DNA of 25,182 nucleotides from DATFXF01 sp035258565 (GTDB taxonomy: Bacteria > Acidobacteriota > Terriglobia > Acidiferrales > UBA7541). Of the stretch, positions 22,500-25,182 are shown piece by piece; position 1 is the first letter of the stretch; the number at the start of each line of letters is the position of its first letter. The notes below the pieces were generated by a model. That model did not search any database, had not been told where the DNA came from, and saw only the letters and a list, made by a program, of their open reading frames with translations. The translations under genes and the position numbers were made by a program. The stretch is from positions 1 to 25,182 of the forward strand of contig DATFXF010000301.1 in assembly GCA_035258565.1 (NCBI GenBank). Direction: 5' to 3'.

Positions 22500-24074
22500 T
22501 CAGCCTGTTTTCCCCGCGGGCGTCGATTCCGGCTTCGGGCGTCCCAGGGAGCGCCAAAGGAAATAGATTGGAACCCCCAAGAGAACAATCACCAAACCGG
22601 GCCAGGTGGTCTGCGTCTTGTACAGAATCAGGGCTAACATGATCACCGTGGCCGCCACCATATACAAGAGCGGAATCACCGGGTAGCCAAAGGCACGATA
22701 GGGCCGCTCGGCGTCAGGCCAGCGGCGACGCAGAACGAACAATCCCGCGATGGTCAACACATAGAAGATTAGAACGGCAAAGACGACGTAATCCAGCAGA
22801 TCGCTGTAGAGATTTCCGTAACGCACAACCCCGGTGCGCGCATCCACGATCCGCGTTCGCGGCAAGACGAGCAGTGCGGTCCAAATGCCTTGAAGAAGCA
22901 GTCCCCTCGCTGGCACATGCTTGTCGTTCAGTTTGGCGGTTGTCCCGAAAAACAGGCCATCGCGAGCCATCGCAAAATACACGCGCGCCCCGGCCAGAAT
23001 CAGGCCGTTCGCGCACCCAAACGTCGAAATCATGATAGCCACGGCCATAATGACCGCCCCGGCGTCGCCGAAGATGACATTGAGCGCTGCGGTGGCCACG
23101 CGGTCATCCGGCGCCTGCTGGATTCTCTCGAGGGGCAGAGTCATCAGGTAAGCGACGTTGGCCAGGCAATAGAGCAGGATCACCGCCCCTGTTCCCAGGG
23201 CCAGGGAAAGCGGTATATCGCGGCGCGGGTTTTTCACTTCACCGGCGGTGAAGGTGATGTTGTTCCAGGCATCGGCCGAGAAGAGCGAGCCGACCTGCGC
23301 TACGCACAGGGCGATGAGCAGACCGAATGTCCCGGCCGCCGCCGAAACCGACGGAATCAAAGACCGGAGCCAGTCGGCGCCGGGTTCGATGGCCTGCGGC
23401 GCGTGCGGAGTCCACATGGCGCTGAAATTCGCACTCACCGCCGCGGCATTCCTCCCCACGAGGATGCCGAGCAGGATAAGGCCCACCAGCGCAAGCGTCT
23501 TGGCCGAAGTGAAGATGTTCTGGATCCACTTGCCAAGCCGGAGGCCGCGGGTGTTGGCCAAGGTCAGAAGGACGATCAGTGCCACGGCAACAACCTGCTG
23601 CCAGGAGAGGCTGACCGCGTATTTGGAAGAAAGCCGGATGGGAGGCACAATCCAGGCCGTGGGCGAGACCGCCGGCACCAGCACTCCGAGAAATCGCGCG
23701 AAGCCGACGGAGACCGCCGCAATCGTACCGGTCTGGATTACCAGAAACAACGTCCAGCCATAAAGAAAGCCCCACAGCGGAGAATACGACTCTCGCAGAT
23801 AGACGTACTGCCCACCCGCCTTGGGCATCATCGCCGCAAGTTCGCCGTAGGAAAGGGCCGCGGCCACCGTCAGCACGCCGGTGATCACCCAGGTGAGGAG
23901 AAGGCCGCCCGAGGAACCCGTTTGCCGCGCGATGTCCGCAGACACAATGAAGATTCCCGAGCCGATCATCGAGCCGATAACGATCATGGTCGAATCGACC
24001 AGGCCCAGGCCTCTGACCAGCCCGGCTTCAGCGGGCATCTCCCGAGGGGCGAGCGCACGCGTGGCGTCAGACAT
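22500..24074 (-). CDS. APC-superfamily amino acid permease overlapping thiE
   Basis: A 524-residue APC permease, LAT-like in pattern. It has the TM1 motif IGSMIGSGIFIVSADIARQ, the YGELAAMMPKAGGQYVYLRE loop, FSADAWNNITFTAGEVKNPR, and GARVYFAMARDGLFFGTTAK. About twelve helices and a basic C-terminal tail are present. The start is either ATG 24074 or GTG 24083; GGAGGG lies just before the GTG, while AAAGG stands eight bases before the ATG. Either start overlaps the end of thiE (by 8 or 17 bases), implying translational coupling. The neighbourhood raises the idea of a thiamine-precursor carrier, but nothing in the sequence separates that from an amino acid permease. Confidence 0.88.
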   Translation of the reverse strand: MSDATRALAPREMPAEAGLVRGLGLVDSTMIVIGSMIGSGIFIVSADIARQTGSSGGLLLTWVITGVLTVAAALSYGELAAMMPKAGGQYVYLRESYSPLWGFLYGWTLFLVIQTGTIAAVSVGFARFLGVLVPAVSPTAWIVPPIRLSSKYAVSLSWQQVVAVALIVLLTLANTRGLRLGKWIQNIFTSAKTLALVGLILLGILVGRNAAAVSANFSAMWTPHAPQAIEPGADWLRSLIPSVSAAAGTFGLLIALCVAQVGSLFSADAWNNITFTAGEVKNPRRDIPLSLALGTGAVILLYCLANVAYLMTLPLERIQQAPDDRVATAALNVIFGDAGAVIMAVAIMISTFGCANGLILAGARVYFAMARDGLFFGTTAKLNDKHVPARGLLLQGIWTALLVLPRTRIVDARTGVVRYGNLYSDLLDYVVFAVLIFYVLTIAGLFVLRRRWPDAERPYRAFGYPVIPLLYMVAATVIMLALILYKTQTTWPGLVIVLLGVPIYFLWRSLGRPKPESTPAGKTG

Positions 24075-24729
24075 GGCTTGCACCTTTCCCTCCAGCTGTG
24101 CTTGAAACTTCCGCTGCGACCTTCAGCAGCGCTCGGGCTCGGGCGCATGGGTCTTGGGCGCAAATCAGGTCGCGCGCCACGGCCACGGAATCTGCTCCGG
24201 CCCGGAACACTTCCCAGGCGCGCTCGAGCGTGATCCCGCCAATGGCCACCAAAGGCTTTCCTGTCAGCAGACGCGCGCGGCCGATGAATTCGGTGCCGAC
24301 CACGAGATCAGGATTCTCCTTGGTCCTGGTGGCGTAAATCGGACCCACGGCGATGTAATTCGCCGAACTCTTATTAGCGCGTTCGACCTGTTCGAGAGTG
24401 TGCGTCGAGATTCCCACCCATTGGGAGGAGCGGCCGATGGCTCGCGCTTCTTCCACTCCCAAGTCTTCCTGGCCGACGTGGACGCCTCCGGCGCCCACCA
24501 ACGCCGCAACATCCGCGCGGTCGTTTACGATGAAGCGCACCCCGCGGGGGTTCAGGAACTGCGCCAAATTGTGGGCGATCTCAAAGAGGTAGCGGGCGGG
24601 ACTTTTCTTATTGCGGTATTGGATGAGCTCAACCCCGGATTCTGCCATCATTTCCGCGAAGGCCAGCTCCGACGTCTTGAGCAAACCGGCGTCTATTATT
24701 GCATACAGCCGCGGAAAAACAAGTCTCAT
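24067..24729 (-). CDS. thiE: Thiamine-phosphate synthase
   Basis: A 220-residue TIM-barrel enzyme joining HMP-diphosphate with thiazole phosphate (or its carboxylated form) to give thiamine phosphate. Visible signatures are LIQYRNK (pyrimidine diphosphate site), RFIVNDRADVAALVGAGGVH and VGQEDL (Mg and substrate site), YIAVGPIYATRTKENPD (the flexible loop), and VAIGGITLERAWEVFRAGAD with the phosphate-binding glycines. The length is normal. ATG 24729 lies six bases after the accC stop, and the 3' end overlaps the permease start, so the gene is embedded in an operon. No other thi gene and no TPP riboswitch is seen here. Confidence 0.93.
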   Translation of the reverse strand: MRLVFPRLYAIIDAGLLKTSELAFAEMMAESGVELIQYRNKKSPARYLFEIAHNLAQFLNPRGVRFIVNDRADVAALVGAGGVHVGQEDLGVEEARAIGRSSQWVGISTHTLEQVERANKSSANYIAVGPIYATRTKENPDLVVGTEFIGRARLLTGKPLVAIGGITLERAWEVFRAGADSVAVARDLICAQDPCARARALLKVAAEVSSTAGGKGASHV

Positions 24730-24735
24730 TGGTCA

Positions 24736-25182
24736 CTATTTGGCCGCAACAGGCATGAAGCGATCAATGAAGTGAGTATCCAGGTTGCCGGCTTCGAAGT
24801 CCGGGTCCGCCAGGATGCGCCGATCGAGCGGAATCGAGGTTTTGATCCCTTCGATGACAAACATCTCCAACGCCCGGCGCATGCGGGCAATGGCTTCCCG
24901 CCGGTCTCGCCCTCGAACAATCAGCTTGGCGACCAGGGAATCATAGTACGGCGGGATCACCGCGTCCGCGTATGCGGCCGTGTCCACGCGCACGCCCGTC
25001 CCGCCCGGCATGTGAAATGCGGTGATGATGCCCGCCGAGGGCACCAACGTGTCCGGGTCTTCTGCGTTGATCCGGCATTCGATGCTGTGCCCGCGGAACT
25101 CTACTTCCCCAACCACGTCGTCCAGCTCCTCCCCCGCCGCCAGGCGAATCTGAGACTTGATCAAGTCTACGTTGGTGACCAT
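24736..25182 (-). CDS. accC: Acetyl-CoA carboxylase biotin carboxylase subunit, C-terminal part
   Basis: A frame of 148 codons enters from the right edge and ends with TAG at 24736-24738. It is the C-terminal third of biotin carboxylase, which carboxylates biotin on AccB using ATP and bicarbonate in fatty acid synthesis. Signatures are TNVDLIKSQIRLAAGEEL, the catalytic/substrate segment GHSIECRINAEDP, PSAGIITAFHMPGGTGVRVD, and YYDSLVAKLIVRGRDRREAI followed by the ATP-grasp end GIKTSIPLDRRIL. The N-terminal ATP-grasp domain lies outside the window. thiE follows after six bases, so the two are probably co-transcribed. Confidence 0.95.
   Translation of the reverse strand: MVTNVDLIKSQIRLAAGEELDDVVGEVEFRGHSIECRINAEDPDTLVPSAGIITAFHMPGGTGVRVDTAAYADAVIPPYYDSLVAKLIVRGRDRREAIARMRRALEMFVIEGIKTSIPLDRRILADPDFEAGNLDTHFIDRFMPVAAK

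Noticed and set aside
22890..24233. 447-codon plus-strand frame opposite the second permease and thiE
   Set aside because: It is an antisense shadow caused by high GC at third positions; its low-complexity Arg/Gly/His content is unlike a protein.
1..25182. CRISPR arrays and complete insertion sequences
   Set aside because: No regularly spaced direct repeats and no transposase frames were found anywhere in the window.

Overview
The window reads as a high-GC, Gram-negative-type bacterial chromosome. My best guess is Acidobacteriota, from the mix of a hopanoid-type glycosyltransferase, three APC amino-acid permeases, an RsbU-like phosphatase, a large coiled-coil cyclase and a selenocysteine tRNA. 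This is inference from gene content; no 16S or marker gene is present to prove it.

Layout. (1) 1-2310: the tail of an unknown gene, a CoA-disulfide-reductase-like flavoenzyme and a thioredoxin-fold (AhpC/TSA-TlpA) protein on the plus strand, facing a probable small basic protein. (2) 2604-8830: a patchy accessory stretch with an APC permease, a YjbR/MmcQ protein, an intact RES-Xre toxin-antitoxin operon with a readable promoter and operator, an orphan polyprenyl diphosphate synthase and a shortened AHSA1-type protein. It also holds relics: a frameshifted piece of an adenosylcobalamin-dependent ribonucleotide reductase, a C-terminal piece of a secreted-type protein, and a possible response-regulator scrap. 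(3) 8961-12265: a two-gene membrane glycosylation operon, an HpnI/GT21-like glycosyltransferase followed by a GT39 (ArnT-like) transferase. (4) 12490-13851: a tRNA-Sec (UCA anticodon) with integrase relics on both sides. A 19-bp direct repeat, made of the first 18 bases of the tRNA plus one upstream base, bounds a roughly 1.05-kb degraded element inserted at the tRNA 5' end. A promoter-like sequence remains on the far side of the insert. (5) 13848-25182: a largely co-directional minus-strand block, read in the order accC (partial), thiE, APC permease, APC permease, SpoIIE-type PP2C phosphatase, bifunctional NAD(P)H-hydrate repair enzyme, tsaE, and a class III cyclase-domain protein.

How the parts work together. 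accC, thiE and the first permease are tightly spaced or overlapping and probably co-transcribed. nnr and tsaE overlap and form a metabolite-repair/tRNA-modification pair common in bacteria. The two glycosyltransferases are likely to act in sequence on a lipid acceptor. RES (NAD+-degrading in characterised members) and its Xre/DUF2384 partner form a complete toxin-antitoxin unit. The most unusual structure is the insertion at the 5' side of the selenocysteine tRNA, which appears to have separated the tRNA from its ancestral promoter and may have supplied a replacement.
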